64,000 nt of DNA from Streptomyces litmocidini (GCF_014649755.1 NZ_BMTQ01000003.1:310001-374000), one strand, 5' to 3'. Shown: positions 35,801 to 45,313, counted from the first letter of the stretch. Numbers and translations: made by a program. Notes: generated by a model not told the origin, from the sequence alone.

Positions 35801-36505
35801 GTGCTTCCGCGAACCCTTCTCACCGGCCCGTCGCTCGCCGACGCCGCGCTCCTCTCTCACGGAGAACAGGGCCGGGAGTGGCCGCTCCTCGTGTGGGCCC
35901 CGGGCCCGGGCGTCCGCATGGTGTCGAGCGCCGTCCTCGGCGGAGGCATCGGCGAGCGCCAGTGGGTCGTCAACGCCCAGGTCCCGCCCGGCTACGCCCG
36001 GCTCGACCCCGTCGCCCACCTCCGTGACCTGGCCTCCGGGGCCGGCCTCGAAGGCGCGGGCGTGGGGCTCATGACCGCGGCGTCGGTCGCGGACCGGCGG
36101 CACGCCGTGGACGGCGGCGCGCAGGCCCTGGTCACCGCCGGGATCGGGGTACGGGGCTGGGCCGCGGTCCCGGGAGCCGGCGGGGTGGCGGCGCCGCGCC
36201 CCGGCACGATCAACATCATCGTGTCCCTGCCGGTGCCGCTCACGGACGCCGCGCTCGTGAACGCGGTCGCCACCGCCACCGAGGCCAAGGTGCAGGCCCT
36301 GGTCGAACTGGGCGCCGACGCCTCCGGCACGCCGACGGACGCGGTCTGCGTGGCCGCGCCCTCGCCGGCCGTCGGCGCCGGGAGCTCCGTCGAGTCGTTC
36401 GCCGGGCCCCGGTCGGTGTGGGGGGCGCGGCTCGCCCGCGCCGTGCACGCGGCGACGCGGACGGCCTGTGCGGGGCTGCTCGCGCCCCCGGCCGGCATCC
36501 GCTGA
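35801..36505 (+). CDS. cbiZ: Adenosylcobinamide amidohydrolase (CbiZ family)
   Basis: This 234-residue enzyme has CbiZ family landmarks: VRMVSSAVLGGGIGERQWVVNAQVPPGY, GVGLMTAASV, GTINIIVSLPVPLTDAALVNAVATATEAK, TGTxTDAV-like GTPTDAVCVAA and GPRSVWGARLARAVH. It hydrolyses the amide linking adenosylcobyric acid to aminopropanol, letting salvaged cobinamides enter B12 synthesis. The start is the GTG at 35801, where family similarity begins; AGGGTGTGG lies just upstream, and the frame is open through Gly-rich repeats before it. No other cobalamin gene is nearby. No cobalamin riboswitch was recognised in the upstream repeats. Confidence 0.87.
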   Translation: MLPRTLLTGPSLADAALLSHGEQGREWPLLVWAPGPGVRMVSSAVLGGGIGERQWVVNAQVPPGYARLDPVAHLRDLASGAGLEGAGVGLMTAASVADRRHAVDGGAQALVTAGIGVRGWAAVPGAGGVAAPRPGTINIIVSLPVPLTDAALVNAVATATEAKVQALVELGADASGTPTDAVCVAAPSPAVGAGSSVESFAGPRSVWGARLARAVHAATRTACAGLLAPPAGIR

Positions 36506-36542
36506 CCGGGGCGCACGCGCCCCCGGCCGTCCCCGGCCGTTC

Positions 36543-37190
36543 TCAGCCGTGCGAGAGCAGCGCCGCGGTGAGTTCGGCCGCGCGCCGGTGCCAGAGGTCG
36601 GCGCCCCGGATCATGGCGTGCCCGCCGGTCGGCATGGGGATGCCCGCCGCGTCGGCGCCCGCCTCCCGGGCCCGGCGGACGAACTCCCAGGACTGACGGG
36701 CTGAGGTGACCCGGTCGGTCTCGTCGTGGAGCAGGTAGAGGCGCCGGCCGCCGAGGTGGTCCACGGGCTCGTCGGCGGGGCACCACGGCGCGAGCGCGAC
36801 GACCCCGCGCACGGCGGGGTCGCCCGCCGCGCGGAGGGCGGCCCGGGCGCCCATGGAGTGGCCGAGGAGCACGACGGGCACGGGCCCGGCCTGCTCCCTG
36901 ATCCGTCCCAGGGCCGCCTCGGCGTCCCGGGCGGCGTCGGCCCGGGCGCCGTTCCAGCCGCGGTGGCGGTAGCGCACCTCGGCGATCAGCACGTCCCGCC
37001 CCCGGACGGCCCGGGTCACGGCGGTGGCGAAGGGGCGCATGCGCAGGGCCGGCAGGTTGAGCGCGGGCGGCGGCTCGGGGCCGTCGGCACGACCGCCGTG
37101 GAGCAGCAGCACGGCGGCGGCGGGCACGGCGGGCGCGCTGCGGACGACCAGCGCGGTCGGATCGGCGCGCCGGGTCGGGCACGGGTTCAT
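36543..37190 (-). CDS. Alpha/beta hydrolase (dienelactone hydrolase-like)
   Basis: This 215-residue soluble hydrolase has an oxyanion region LLLHGGRADG (about 29-38), nucleophile elbow GHSMGAR (Ser near 113), acid in HDETDRV and catalytic His in TGGHAMI near the C-terminus. It is compact, with no cap domain. The ATG at 37188-37190 is used because homology starts within 15 residues. It is convergent with cbiZ (37 bp apart). Substrate not identifiable. Confidence 0.83.
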   Translation of the reverse strand: MNPCPTRRADPTALVVRSAPAVPAAAVLLLHGGRADGPEPPPALNLPALRMRPFATAVTRAVRGRDVLIAEVRYRHRGWNGARADAARDAEAALGRIREQAGPVPVVLLGHSMGARAALRAAGDPAVRGVVALAPWCPADEPVDHLGGRRLYLLHDETDRVTSARQSWEFVRRAREAGADAAGIPMPTGGHAMIRGADLWHRRAAELTAALLSHG

Positions 37191-37657
37191 CGCGTCGCCG
37201 TCCCGTCCGGACAGGCCCGAGGGCGCCGGTGTGAGGGCCGGGGGACGTACCCGCTCGTGCGGGCCGTGCGGGCCTTGTGACCGGGCCGCTGCGCCATGGG
37301 GCCTCCAGGAGTCGCTTGCCGTCTGAGGGCCGAAGTCTGCCAGGCCCCACTGGTCGTCAGATACACCGCGCCCCCTTCGACGGACCGTCCGCCCCCGTCG
37401 ACGGACCGTCCGCCCCCCGTCGGCGGACCGTCCGCCCCCGTCGACGGACCGTCCGCCGCGGACGCCCCGGGCGGCCCGCCCCGCGGGACCCGGCCCGGTT
37501 CGTACCCCCGAATCGAACGCGCGCACCCGCAAGGATGAGCGCCGTCGGTCCTCCGGCTCCGCTTGCGCGGCCGAGGGCGCGGGGCGTCGGAGAGTGATCG
37601 TCCCGGGGCCGGTCGGAGACAGGCCCCTGCCGCCGTCCCGTTCGAGCAGGGAGCCAG
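37191..37657. promoter_or_regulatory. Long intergenic region between alpha/beta hydrolase and GH89 gene
   Basis: This 467-bp divergent region has no credible gene; the long minus-strand frame across it is a shadow. It must hold both promoters. Its centre is the four-copy tandem repeat listed separately (37376-37457). A GAGCAGGGAGCC sequence before 37658 is the GH89 ribosome-binding site. Confidence 0.45.
37376..37457. repeat. Four tandem copies of a 21-bp GTCGACGGACCGTCCGCC unit
   Basis: Copies begin at 37376, 37397, 37419 and 37440 (21, 22, 21 and 18 bp). They differ only at the first bases, one GGCGG for GACGG change, and one extra C. Two helical turns per copy puts each on the same face of DNA, as in operators bound by a cooperative regulator. 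The location between two divergent genes favours a regulatory role, but this is inference. Confidence 0.8.
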
Positions 37658-39898
37658 ATGGGCAGCCGCCTGATCCGTCGTTGCCGCAACGCCCTCGTCG
37701 TCGCGGTGCTCGCCGCCGTGACCGCCGCCGCGCCCGGCGTGCCGACTCCGTCGGACGGCGCCTCCGCCTCCGCCGCCGTGCCCCTCTTCGACCCGGCCCC
37801 GGCCCGGGCGGGGCTGAAGCGCCTGCTGCCGTCCCGGGCCGCGCAGTTCACCCTGATCCCCGTGGAGGAACCGGACTCCGGGGACTACTTCTCGGTCTCC
37901 GGCGGGGCGGGGGCGATCCAGGTGCGGGGCACCTCGCCGGCCACGCTGCTGACCGGTGTGGGCTGGTACCTGGAGCGGGTCGCGGGGGTCGACATCGGGT
38001 GGCCGGGCGACAGCGTCGGCCGACTGCCGGTCACGCTCCCCGCGGTGCCCGGCACGATCACCCGGTCGGCGAACGTGCCGCACCGTTACGCCCTGAACGA
38101 CACCGACGAGGGCTACTCCGGCGCGTACCGCGACTTCGCCTCGTACCAACACGACATCGACCTGATGGCGCTGCACGGCGTGAACGAGGTCTTCGTGCCC
38201 ACCGGGGCCGAGTATGCGTACTACCGGGCCCTCCAGGAGTTCGGCTACGACGCGGCGGAGCTGCGCGAATGGATTCCCGGCCCCGCGCACCAGGCCTGGT
38301 GGCTGCTGCAGAACATGTCGGGCTTCGGCGGGCCGGTGTCGGAGCGGCTGATCGAGGCCCGGGCGGCGCTGGGGAGCCGGATCGCGCAGCACCTGCGCGC
38401 CTTGGGGATGAAGCCCGTCCTGCCGGGCTTCTTCGGCACGGTGCCGCCGGACTTCGCCGCCCGGAACCCGGGCGCGGTCACCGTCCCGCAGGGCCGGTGG
38501 GTCGGGTTCGCCCGGCCCGACTGGCTGGATCCGACCGGTCCCGTCTTCGCCGAGCTGGCCGCCGCCTACTACCGGGTGCAGCGGGACCGGTTCGGTGACG
38601 CCGACATGTTCAAGATGGACCTGCTGCACGAGGGCGGCACCCCCGGACCGGTCGACGTCGCGCGGGCGGCGCGGGCCGTTCAGCGGGCCCTGGAGGCCGC
38701 GCGCCCCGGGGCCACCTGGGTCATGCTCGGCTGGCAGAACAACCCCTCCGCGACGCTCCTGAGCGGAGTGGACCGCAGCCGGGTGCTGATCGTCGACGGG
38801 CTCTCCGACCGTTACGAGGGACTCGACCGCGAGACGCAGTGGGGCGGTGCGCCCTACGCGTTCGGCTCGATCGCCAACTTCGGCGGGCACACCAGCATGG
38901 GCGCCAACACCGGTGTCTGGACGGACCGTTTCCACGCGTGGCTGAACCGGCCGGACAGCGCCCTGCGCGGCATCGCCTACCTCCCGGAGGGCACCGGGGG
39001 GAACCCCGCCTCGTTCGACCTGCTCACCGAACTCGCCTGGGAGCCGGGACCGGTCGACCAGCGGGCCTGGTTCGCCGCGTACGCCGCCCGGCGCTACGGC
39101 GGCGCCGACCCGCACGCGGCCGCCGCGTGGGAGCAGCTGCGCCTCGGCCCGTACAGCGGCGCCGCCGGCACGTGGAGCGAGCCGCAGGACAGCCTCTTCG
39201 CCGCGCGGCCGAGCCTGACGGCGGTCAAGGCGGCGCGCTGGAGCCCGACCGCCATGCGGTACGACGCCGGCACGGTGGAGCGCGCCCTGTCGGAGCTGCT
39301 GGAGGTGGCCCCGGCGCTGCGGCGCTCGGACGCGTACCGCTTCGACCTGGTGGACGTGGCGCGCCAGGCGCTCACCAATCGCGGACGTCTCCTGCTGCCG
39401 CGGATCAGGGCCGCGTACGAGGCGAAGGACCTGGAGGGCTTCCGGGCGCTGGTGCGCGAGTGGAACGCCGCGGAGGAGCTGCTCGGACGGCTCGTCGCCT
39501 CCGACCGCCGCTTCCTGCTGGGCCCGTGGCTCGCCGACGCCCGCTCCTGGGGGGCCGACGCGGAGGAGAGCGACCGGCTGGAGTACGACGCCCGCTCGAT
39601 CCTCACCACCTGGGCCGACCGGGGGCCGAGCGAGAACGGCGGCCTGCACGACTACGCCAACCGCGAGTGGGACGGTCTCGTCCAGGACGTGTACGGGCCG
39701 CGCTGGGCGGACTACTTCGCGAGCCTCGACGCGGCGCTCGTGCGGGGCGCGGCGCCGGTCGCCGTCGACTGGTTCGCCAGGGACGACGCCTGGGCCCACG
39801 GCCGGCAGGTCTACCCGACGTCGCCGGCCGGTGATCCGGTGGCCCTGGCGGGCGAGGTCGGCGAGGCCCTGGCCGCGGCGACCGCCGCCGGGCCGTGA
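37658..39898 (+). CDS. Secreted alpha-N-acetylglucosaminidase (GH89, NAGLU family)
   Basis: This 746-residue exported enzyme has a signal peptide with a basic start MGSRLIRRCRN and hydrophobic core VVAVLAAVTAAAPG. It then shows the NAGLU N-terminal domain (TSPATLLTGVGWYLERVAGVDI), a catalytic barrel starting HRYALNDTDEGYSGAYRDF, with ALHGVNEVFVPTGAE, KMDLLHEGGTPG, WVMLGWQNNP and YLPEGTGGNPASFDLL. A helical C-terminal domain follows. The family removes terminal alpha-linked GlcNAc from glycans. It is monocistronic, closed by a terminator shared with the next gene. Confidence 0.9.
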   Translation: MGSRLIRRCRNALVVAVLAAVTAAAPGVPTPSDGASASAAVPLFDPAPARAGLKRLLPSRAAQFTLIPVEEPDSGDYFSVSGGAGAIQVRGTSPATLLTGVGWYLERVAGVDIGWPGDSVGRLPVTLPAVPGTITRSANVPHRYALNDTDEGYSGAYRDFASYQHDIDLMALHGVNEVFVPTGAEYAYYRALQEFGYDAAELREWIPGPAHQAWWLLQNMSGFGGPVSERLIEARAALGSRIAQHLRALGMKPVLPGFFGTVPPDFAARNPGAVTVPQGRWVGFARPDWLDPTGPVFAELAAAYYRVQRDRFGDADMFKMDLLHEGGTPGPVDVARAARAVQRALEAARPGATWVMLGWQNNPSATLLSGVDRSRVLIVDGLSDRYEGLDRETQWGGAPYAFGSIANFGGHTSMGANTGVWTDRFHAWLNRPDSALRGIAYLPEGTGGNPASFDLLTELAWEPGPVDQRAWFAAYAARRYGGADPHAAAAWEQLRLGPYSGAAGTWSEPQDSLFAARPSLTAVKAARWSPTAMRYDAGTVERALSELLEVAPALRRSDAYRFDLVDVARQALTNRGRLLLPRIRAAYEAKDLEGFRALVREWNAAEELLGRLVASDRRFLLGPWLADARSWGADAEESDRLEYDARSILTTWADRGPSENGGLHDYANREWDGLVQDVYGPRWADYFASLDAALVRGAAPVAVDWFARDDAWAHGRQVYPTSPAGDPVALAGEVGEALAAATAAGP

Positions 39899-39906
39899 CG
39901 GGGCGC

Positions 39907-39940
39907 GCGGCCGGGCCCACCGTGGGGCGGGCCCGGCCGC
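39907..39940. terminator. Bidirectional terminator between GH89 and TerD-domain genes
   Basis: The 12-bp perfect arms 39907-39918 and 39929-39940 around a 10-nt loop lie between the convergent stops at 39898 and 39955. It serves both transcripts. Confidence 0.85.
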
Positions 39941-39954
39941 CGGTGTCCCGGCGG

Positions 39955-41484
39955 TCAGCCCCGGCCGCGTGGGAACCAGCTCTTCCGCGGGACGGTCTCG
40001 TCCCGCTCGTCCGGCCAGGCCGGTCCGCCGGGGGCGGCGAACGGGCCGGGCGCGGCCGCGCCCGGCGGGGCCGGGGGCAGGGGCCGGGTCGGCGGCTGCA
40101 GACGCTTCAGCCGCGCCCGCCACGGGCCGTCCGCCATCTCGAAGTGGACGATGAGCGGCCCCTCGGGAAGCGGAACGGTCTCGCGTCGCTTGCCGATCTC
40201 GTTCACCGCGTTGTCGTACCGGGGCAGGGTCGTGTGGTCGTCGTGCCCCGCGAGTTCGTAGACGTGGACGATCAGGTTGTCGTCGCCGCGGTAGTGGACG
40301 GCCAGGTCGGCCACGCCCCCCGTGTGCAGCAGTACGTCGGGGCCGCGGAACTCCGCCTCCTCCTCCGTCAGGCGACGGGCCGCCGCCAACGGTGACACCT
40401 GGACCTGCCAGGGCCCCTCGGCCTGCAGCTTCAGACGCAGGGTCCCGTTCTCCGGGACCGTGGCCAGCAGACGGCCCCGGAAGTCCTCCTCCGTGCTGTT
40501 GACGAGGTTGTCCTCCTCCTTGTTGCGCCGGTCGAGCACCCAGAGTCCCGTGTAACCGTCGCCCCTGACGTCGAGCTGGACCACGACCGGCCCCGGCGGG
40601 AGCCCGCCCACGGTGATCACGTCGTTGTCGCGGCCCGTCTCCGTGTACGGCTCGAAGACGGGCCCGTACGTCCACCGGTCGGCGCCACCGGGAGGGAGGG
40701 GGGTCATGGGCGGGGCCGCCGCGGGAGGGACGGCGGCGGGAGGGACCGCCACCGGGGCGACCGCCACGGGCGGGGGTGCGAAACCGGGCGCGGGAGCCTG
40801 CCCCGCCGAGGGGGGCGCGAAGCCCGGCGCGGGTGCCGGGGGCGCGACGGCGGCCGGAGGCGCGAAGCCCGGGACCTGCGCCGGAGCCGCTGCGGCCGGC
40901 GGAGGCGCGAAACCGGGCACGGGCGCGGGAGGAACCACGGCCTGCGCCGGCACGCCACCGCCGGGCGACGCTCCGTTCCCTCCCCCGTCGGCCACGTCCA
41001 CGCCGTGGTCCGTGGCCAGACCGGCGAGACCGCTCGTCCATCCCTGGCCCACGGCGCGGAACTTCCAGCCCCCCGCTCGCCGGTAGAGCTCGGCCAGCAC
41101 CATCGCCGTCTCCCCGGCGGCGTCCGTGACGTCGTACCGCGCCACCGAGGTGCCGTCGGGAGCGAAGGCCTCCACCGACAGTCCGGCGGCGTCGCGCATC
41201 GCGCCGCGCTCCGTCGAACCGACCACGAGGACACGGGTGATCTGCTCCTCCACCGCGGTGAGGCCGACCTCCAGCCACGCCGCACCGGGCTGCGCCGCCC
41301 CCGGCACCGCCTCCGTCAGCCGGACGGCCCCGGAGGGGTGCACCGGGGCGCCGTGGAAGACGACGTCCGCGTCGCCCCGGACCTTTCCGGTCTCGCCGAG
41401 CAGCAGCGCCATGGCGTCCACGCCACCGCGCACGGCGATCCTCAACGGCACCGACGGAACGAATCCGTTGCTCCCCTTGGTCAT
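39955..41484 (-). CDS. TerD-domain stress protein with Pro-rich linker and extra C-terminal domain
   Basis: This 509-residue cytosolic protein has an N-terminal half (about 10-160) with TerD-type strands: DADVVFHGAPVHPSGAVRL, ITRVLVVGSTERG, ARYDVTDAAGETAMVLAELYRRAGGWKFRAVGQGW. About 175-275 is a Pro/Ala-rich linker with repeated GFAPP units. A C-terminal 210 residues form one or two more beta domains (FEPYTETGRDNDVITV, PEGPLIVHFEMADGPWRARLKRL). TerD proteins bind calcium and act in membrane or tellurite stress. The ATG at 41484 opens the homology. It is divergent from the DUF4139 pair. Confidence 0.82.
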   Translation of the reverse strand: MTKGSNGFVPSVPLRIAVRGGVDAMALLLGETGKVRGDADVVFHGAPVHPSGAVRLTEAVPGAAQPGAAWLEVGLTAVEEQITRVLVVGSTERGAMRDAAGLSVEAFAPDGTSVARYDVTDAAGETAMVLAELYRRAGGWKFRAVGQGWTSGLAGLATDHGVDVADGGGNGASPGGGVPAQAVVPPAPVPGFAPPPAAAAPAQVPGFAPPAAVAPPAPAPGFAPPSAGQAPAPGFAPPPVAVAPVAVPPAAVPPAAAPPMTPLPPGGADRWTYGPVFEPYTETGRDNDVITVGGLPPGPVVVQLDVRGDGYTGLWVLDRRNKEEDNLVNSTEEDFRGRLLATVPENGTLRLKLQAEGPWQVQVSPLAAARRLTEEEAEFRGPDVLLHTGGVADLAVHYRGDDNLIVHVYELAGHDDHTTLPRYDNAVNEIGKRRETVPLPEGPLIVHFEMADGPWRARLKRLQPPTRPLPPAPPGAAAPGPFAAPGGPAWPDERDETVPRKSWFPRGRG

Positions 41485-41675
41485 CCGCCCCACGACGTCC
41501 GGCCTTTCCTCGCCGTATCCCCACCCGAACCCCCCACGAGGAAGATCTTGCAGCCGTCGGCGCTCCCGGGACAAGGTCCCGGCCCCGTGGTGTCCCGTGG
41601 TGCCCCGGGCCCCCGGGACCACCGGACCGGTCCGGCGTAGGCTTCCCCCGACACGGACGGGACACAGGGGGACGC

Positions 41676-43742
41676 ATGACGGTCGGTGCGGTACCGGGGT
41701 GGGGGTCGAGCCTCGACTCGGTCGTGGTGTACGCGCGGGGCGCGCTCTGCCGGCGCCTGGCCCGGGGCGTCGTGCCCCCGGACGGCCGGGTGCGGGTGAC
41801 GGGGCTGCCGCGCGCGCTGGACCCGGGTTCGCTGCGGGCCCGGGTCCTGGGCGTCTCCGGGGCCCGGGTCACCGAGGCGCGGGTGGAGGTCGAGGCGGAA
41901 CCGGGTGACGGCGGCGCTCCCGAGGGCCTGCGGCGCGAGGTCGAGCGGCTGCACGAGGCGCACGCGGCGGCGGCGGCGCGCCGCGACCGGCACCGGGCCC
42001 TGATCGAGGAGGTCGGCGGCCTGCGTCCGGTCCCGCCCGGCCGCAAGCGCGACGACCCGCACCGACGCACCCCGGTCGACGCGTGGCTGGAGCTGGCCGA
42101 CTTCGTCGACGAGCGGTTGACGGGGCTGCACGCCCGGCTCGTCGAGCTGGACGAGGCGCTCCGGCTCGCCGAGCACGAGCTCGAAGTCGCCTGCGACAGG
42201 CTCGACCGCGCCTCCACCGACGCGCCGTCGGCGCACGTCGAGACCTCCGTCTGCGCCGTGCTGACCCTCCACGGCGCCGAGGAGGAGGTGGAACTGGAGC
42301 TGGAGTACGGAGTGCCGGGTGCCGTCTGGGTGCCGACGTACCGCCTCGCCCACCGTCAGGGCGACGGCGGCGGCCGGCTGGTGCTGCGCGCCTCGGTCGC
42401 GCAGCGCACCGGCGAGGACTGGACCGGGGTGCGCCTCGCCCTGGCCACGGCGGACCTGGGGCGCCGCACCGACCTGCCGGCGCTCCGCTCGATCCGGATC
42501 GGGCGCCGCCAGTCCGCGCCCGCGCCGTCCGGCTGGCGCGAACCCCCGGCGGGGCTCGCCGACCTGTTCACCGGGTACGAGGCGGCGGGCCCGGCGCCTT
42601 TCCGCGGCGGCTTCGCGGTGGGGGGCGGCGCGCCGGGCTCCGCGGCCGGGGGCGGCGCCGTCCCCCTTCCCGTGGCGGCTCCCGAGCCGGTTCCGGCACC
42701 GGCGCCGATCGCGCCTCCGTCGTTCGCCGGGCCGCCGCGGCCCGGCGGCGCGTACGGCTCCGCTCCGGAGGCGTACGGCATCGCGCCGCCGGCGGCCCCG
42801 CAGGCGCCGGGCGGCCGGCCGCGCGCCGGTGACGCGGCCTTCGTCGGGGCCCCCGCGCCCCGTGCTCCGGGCTCGGCGGCCCCGCCGCCACCGCCGCCGG
42901 TGGGCCCTCCGCGGCCGAGCGGCGCCGAACTCGACTACGCCGCCCTGGTGCTGTCCGGCCCCGAGGAGCCGGTGGGTCGCCGCGGCCGGCTGTTCCCCGG
43001 TTCCTCCTCCGACGCGGTGGCGGCCGAGTACCGCCGCCGCGCCGAGGCGGTCGCCGCGCTGCCGCTGCCCGAGCACGCGGTGCGCCCCCGGGAGTCGGCG
43101 GGCTCGTTCGACCACCGCTTCGACGCGGCCGCCCGCGCCGACGTGCCCTCCGACGGCACCTGGCACACCGTCACCGTCGGCGAGATCCCGGTCGGTCTGC
43201 GCGCCGAGCACCTGTGCGTGCCGTCCGTGGAGCAGACGGTGTACGCGACGCTCGCGGTCTCCAACGCCACCGACCAGGCGTTGCTCGCCGGCCCGGTGGA
43301 GGTCACCGTCGACGACGACTTCCTGCTGACCGCAGCCCTGCCCACGCTCGCGCCCGGCGGCGTCCGCCGACTGGGCCTCGGTCCCGCCGAGGGCGTCCGC
43401 GTCACCCGGCGCACCCATCTGAAGGAGTCGACGGCGGGCCTGCGCAACAACGTGACCGTGCTCGACCACCGCGTCCACGTGGAACTGGCCAACCGCCTCG
43501 CGGGGCCGGTCACCGTGGAGGTCCACGAGCGGGTGCCGGTCTCCTCCGAGCCGGACGTCCGCATCGAGGAACGCGCCGACTGGACGGCGCCCGAGGACGG
43601 CGCCGCGCCGGAGCGGCACGCCCCGGGCACCCGCGTCTGGCGGGTGGAGCTGCCCGCCGGCGGCACCGCCGTGCTCGACGGCGGCTACGAGATCCGCATA
43701 CCGGCCGGCAAGGCCCTGGTCGACGGCAACCGCAGGAGCTGA
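41676..43742 (+). CDS. DUF4139 (MuiA-like) protein, first of tandem pair
   Basis: This 688-residue protein of the mucoidy-inhibitor MuiA / DUF4139 family has an N-terminal DUF4140-like strand set (SVVVYARGALCRRLARG). A helical coiled coil follows at about 80-190. The DUF4139 domain starts at VWVPTYRLAH..LVLRASVAQRTGEDWTGVRLALATA, and its C-terminal part (AEHLCVPSVEQTVYATLAVSNATDQALLAGPVEV) lies after a Pro/Ala/Gly-rich insertion of about 150 residues (300-445). No signal peptide, so it appears cytosolic. It is 8 bp before a shorter paralogue. Function of the family is poorly known. Confidence 0.83.
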   Translation: MTVGAVPGWGSSLDSVVVYARGALCRRLARGVVPPDGRVRVTGLPRALDPGSLRARVLGVSGARVTEARVEVEAEPGDGGAPEGLRREVERLHEAHAAAAARRDRHRALIEEVGGLRPVPPGRKRDDPHRRTPVDAWLELADFVDERLTGLHARLVELDEALRLAEHELEVACDRLDRASTDAPSAHVETSVCAVLTLHGAEEEVELELEYGVPGAVWVPTYRLAHRQGDGGGRLVLRASVAQRTGEDWTGVRLALATADLGRRTDLPALRSIRIGRRQSAPAPSGWREPPAGLADLFTGYEAAGPAPFRGGFAVGGGAPGSAAGGGAVPLPVAAPEPVPAPAPIAPPSFAGPPRPGGAYGSAPEAYGIAPPAAPQAPGGRPRAGDAAFVGAPAPRAPGSAAPPPPPPVGPPRPSGAELDYAALVLSGPEEPVGRRGRLFPGSSSDAVAAEYRRRAEAVAALPLPEHAVRPRESAGSFDHRFDAAARADVPSDGTWHTVTVGEIPVGLRAEHLCVPSVEQTVYATLAVSNATDQALLAGPVEVTVDDDFLLTAALPTLAPGGVRRLGLGPAEGVRVTRRTHLKESTAGLRNNVTVLDHRVHVELANRLAGPVTVEVHERVPVSSEPDVRIEERADWTAPEDGAAPERHAPGTRVWRVELPAGGTAVLDGGYEIRIPAGKALVDGNRRS

Positions 43743-43750
43743 CACCCACC

Positions 43751-45313
43751 ATGTCCACGGAAACCGGGCCGATCGCCCTGCCCGTCACCGCCGTCACCTG
43801 CCTGGAGGACCGCGCGCACGTCGAGCGCACCGCCGTGCTCGACCTGGAGGCCGGCGTGCAGCGCCTGCGCCTCGGGCCGGTCAGCGCGCTCGCCGTCGAC
43901 CGCACCCTGCACGCCGAGCTGGCCTCCGGGCCTCCGGCCACCGTCCTCGACGTGCGGCTCGTCCGCGACTGGACGCCGCGCGGGCCGGTGCCGCCCGCCG
44001 GGGGCGACTCCGCGCTCCGCCACCGGGCCCACGCCCTCGAAGAGGAGCGCCGCTCCCTGGAGCAGCGCCGCGACCGGTTGCGGGCCCGCCTCGACCTGCT
44101 GGGACGGCTCGCCGCCGACCTGCTGCGGGAGATCGGCGAGGGCGCCGGTCACGGGGAGTCCGAAGGGCCCCGCTGGAGCCGCGAACTGGACCGGGTGGAC
44201 GCCGAGCGCGACACGTACGGCGAGGAGCTCCGCGCCGCGGAGGCGCGCCTGACCGCGCTGCGCGCCGAACTCTCCGAGGTCCGCCGGGTCATGGAGCTCG
44301 CCGAGGAGGAGCCGGCCGAGCTCGTCGCCCATGTCGAGCTGACCGTGGAGGCCACGGCCGCGGGGCCCGCGCGGCTGCGGCTGAGCCACCTCACCCCGTG
44401 CGCGCTGTGGCGGCCGGCCTACCGGGCCGTGCTCGACGGAGAGTCCCTGACGCTGGAGACCGACGCGGTGGTCTGGCAGCGCACCGGCGAGGACTGGTCG
44501 GACGTGCGGCTGACGCTGTCGACCGCGAGGTCGGCCCTGGCCGGCGAGCCGCCGCGGCTGGTCGAGGACCGGTTGACGCTCGAGGACCGGACGCCGGCGG
44601 AACGCCGCACGATCGACGTCGAGGTGCGCGAGGAGGAGATCCCGACGCTCGGACCGGCCCCGGTGCTCGGTCTGCCGGGCGTGGACGACGGCGGTGAGGC
44701 GCGGGTGCTGCGCTCCCCCGCGCCCGTCTCCGTGCCGAGCGACGGCCGTGCCCACCGGGTGCCGCTCTCGGCGTTCACGACGGCCGCCGGCAGCGAGTAC
44801 GCCTGCGCACCGGAGCTTTCCCCGCTGGTCACGCAGGTGGTGCGGTTCGACAACCTGTCCGGGCACGCGCTGCTCGCCGGCCCCGTGGACCTCGTCCGGG
44901 ACAGCGGGTTCACCGGCCGCGGCACGCTGGACTTCACGGCTCCCGGCGCCGCCGTCGAGCTCGCCTTCGGCAGCCGTGACGACCACCGGGTGGTCCGGCA
45001 CGCCGAGGAGTCCCGCGACACCACGGGTCTCACCCAGCGGACCGTGATCACCCGCACGGTCCGGCTGCACCTGTCCCGGTTCTCGCCGCCCGGGGAGCGG
45101 GGCGACCGGGTGGTCGTCCTCCGCGAGCGGATTCCCGTCTCCGAGGTCTCGGCGGTGGAGGTGCGCCTGCGCAAGGAGGCGTGCTCCCCCGCCCCGGACG
45201 CGGTGGACGCCGAGGGCATCGTGCGCTGGGACGTCGCCCTGCCGCCCGGCGGCCGACGGACGGTCACGCTGGTGTACGAGCTCTCGGCGGCGGCCAAGGT
45301 CGGGGGGATCTGA
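43751..45313 (+). CDS. DUF4139 (MuiA-like) protein, second of tandem pair
   Basis: This 520-residue paralogue of the preceding gene has the same order of parts: strand set AVTCLEDRAHVERTAVLDLEAG, coiled coil (about 85-185), and a DUF4139 domain with LWRPAYRAVLDGESLTLETDAVVWQRTGEDWSDVRLTLST. Here the low-complexity insertion is missing, so it is the compact form. LRKEACSPAPDAVDAEGIVRWDVALPPGGRRTVTLVYEL ends the domain and matches the family. The 8-bp spacing implies one operon and a possible heteromeric complex (inference). Confidence 0.83.
   Translation: MSTETGPIALPVTAVTCLEDRAHVERTAVLDLEAGVQRLRLGPVSALAVDRTLHAELASGPPATVLDVRLVRDWTPRGPVPPAGGDSALRHRAHALEEERRSLEQRRDRLRARLDLLGRLAADLLREIGEGAGHGESEGPRWSRELDRVDAERDTYGEELRAAEARLTALRAELSEVRRVMELAEEEPAELVAHVELTVEATAAGPARLRLSHLTPCALWRPAYRAVLDGESLTLETDAVVWQRTGEDWSDVRLTLSTARSALAGEPPRLVEDRLTLEDRTPAERRTIDVEVREEEIPTLGPAPVLGLPGVDDGGEARVLRSPAPVSVPSDGRAHRVPLSAFTTAAGSEYACAPELSPLVTQVVRFDNLSGHALLAGPVDLVRDSGFTGRGTLDFTAPGAAVELAFGSRDDHRVVRHAEESRDTTGLTQRTVITRTVRLHLSRFSPPGERGDRVVVLRERIPVSEVSAVEVRLRKEACSPAPDAVDAEGIVRWDVALPPGGRRTVTLVYELSAAAKVGGI

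Noticed and set aside
35440..35823. Pro-rich minus-strand frame and Val/Pro plus-strand frame over the repeats before cbiZ
   Set aside because: All frames are repetitive because the DNA is; no start site or homologue supports any of them.
37376..37457. Possible CRISPR-like array
   Set aside because: The repeats are contiguous without unique spacers and no cas gene is present.
37187..42217. Open frame of 1676 codons on the minus strand
   Set aside because: It runs antisense through the GH89 gene and its composition is low-complexity Arg/Gly/Pro; it is a G+C shadow.
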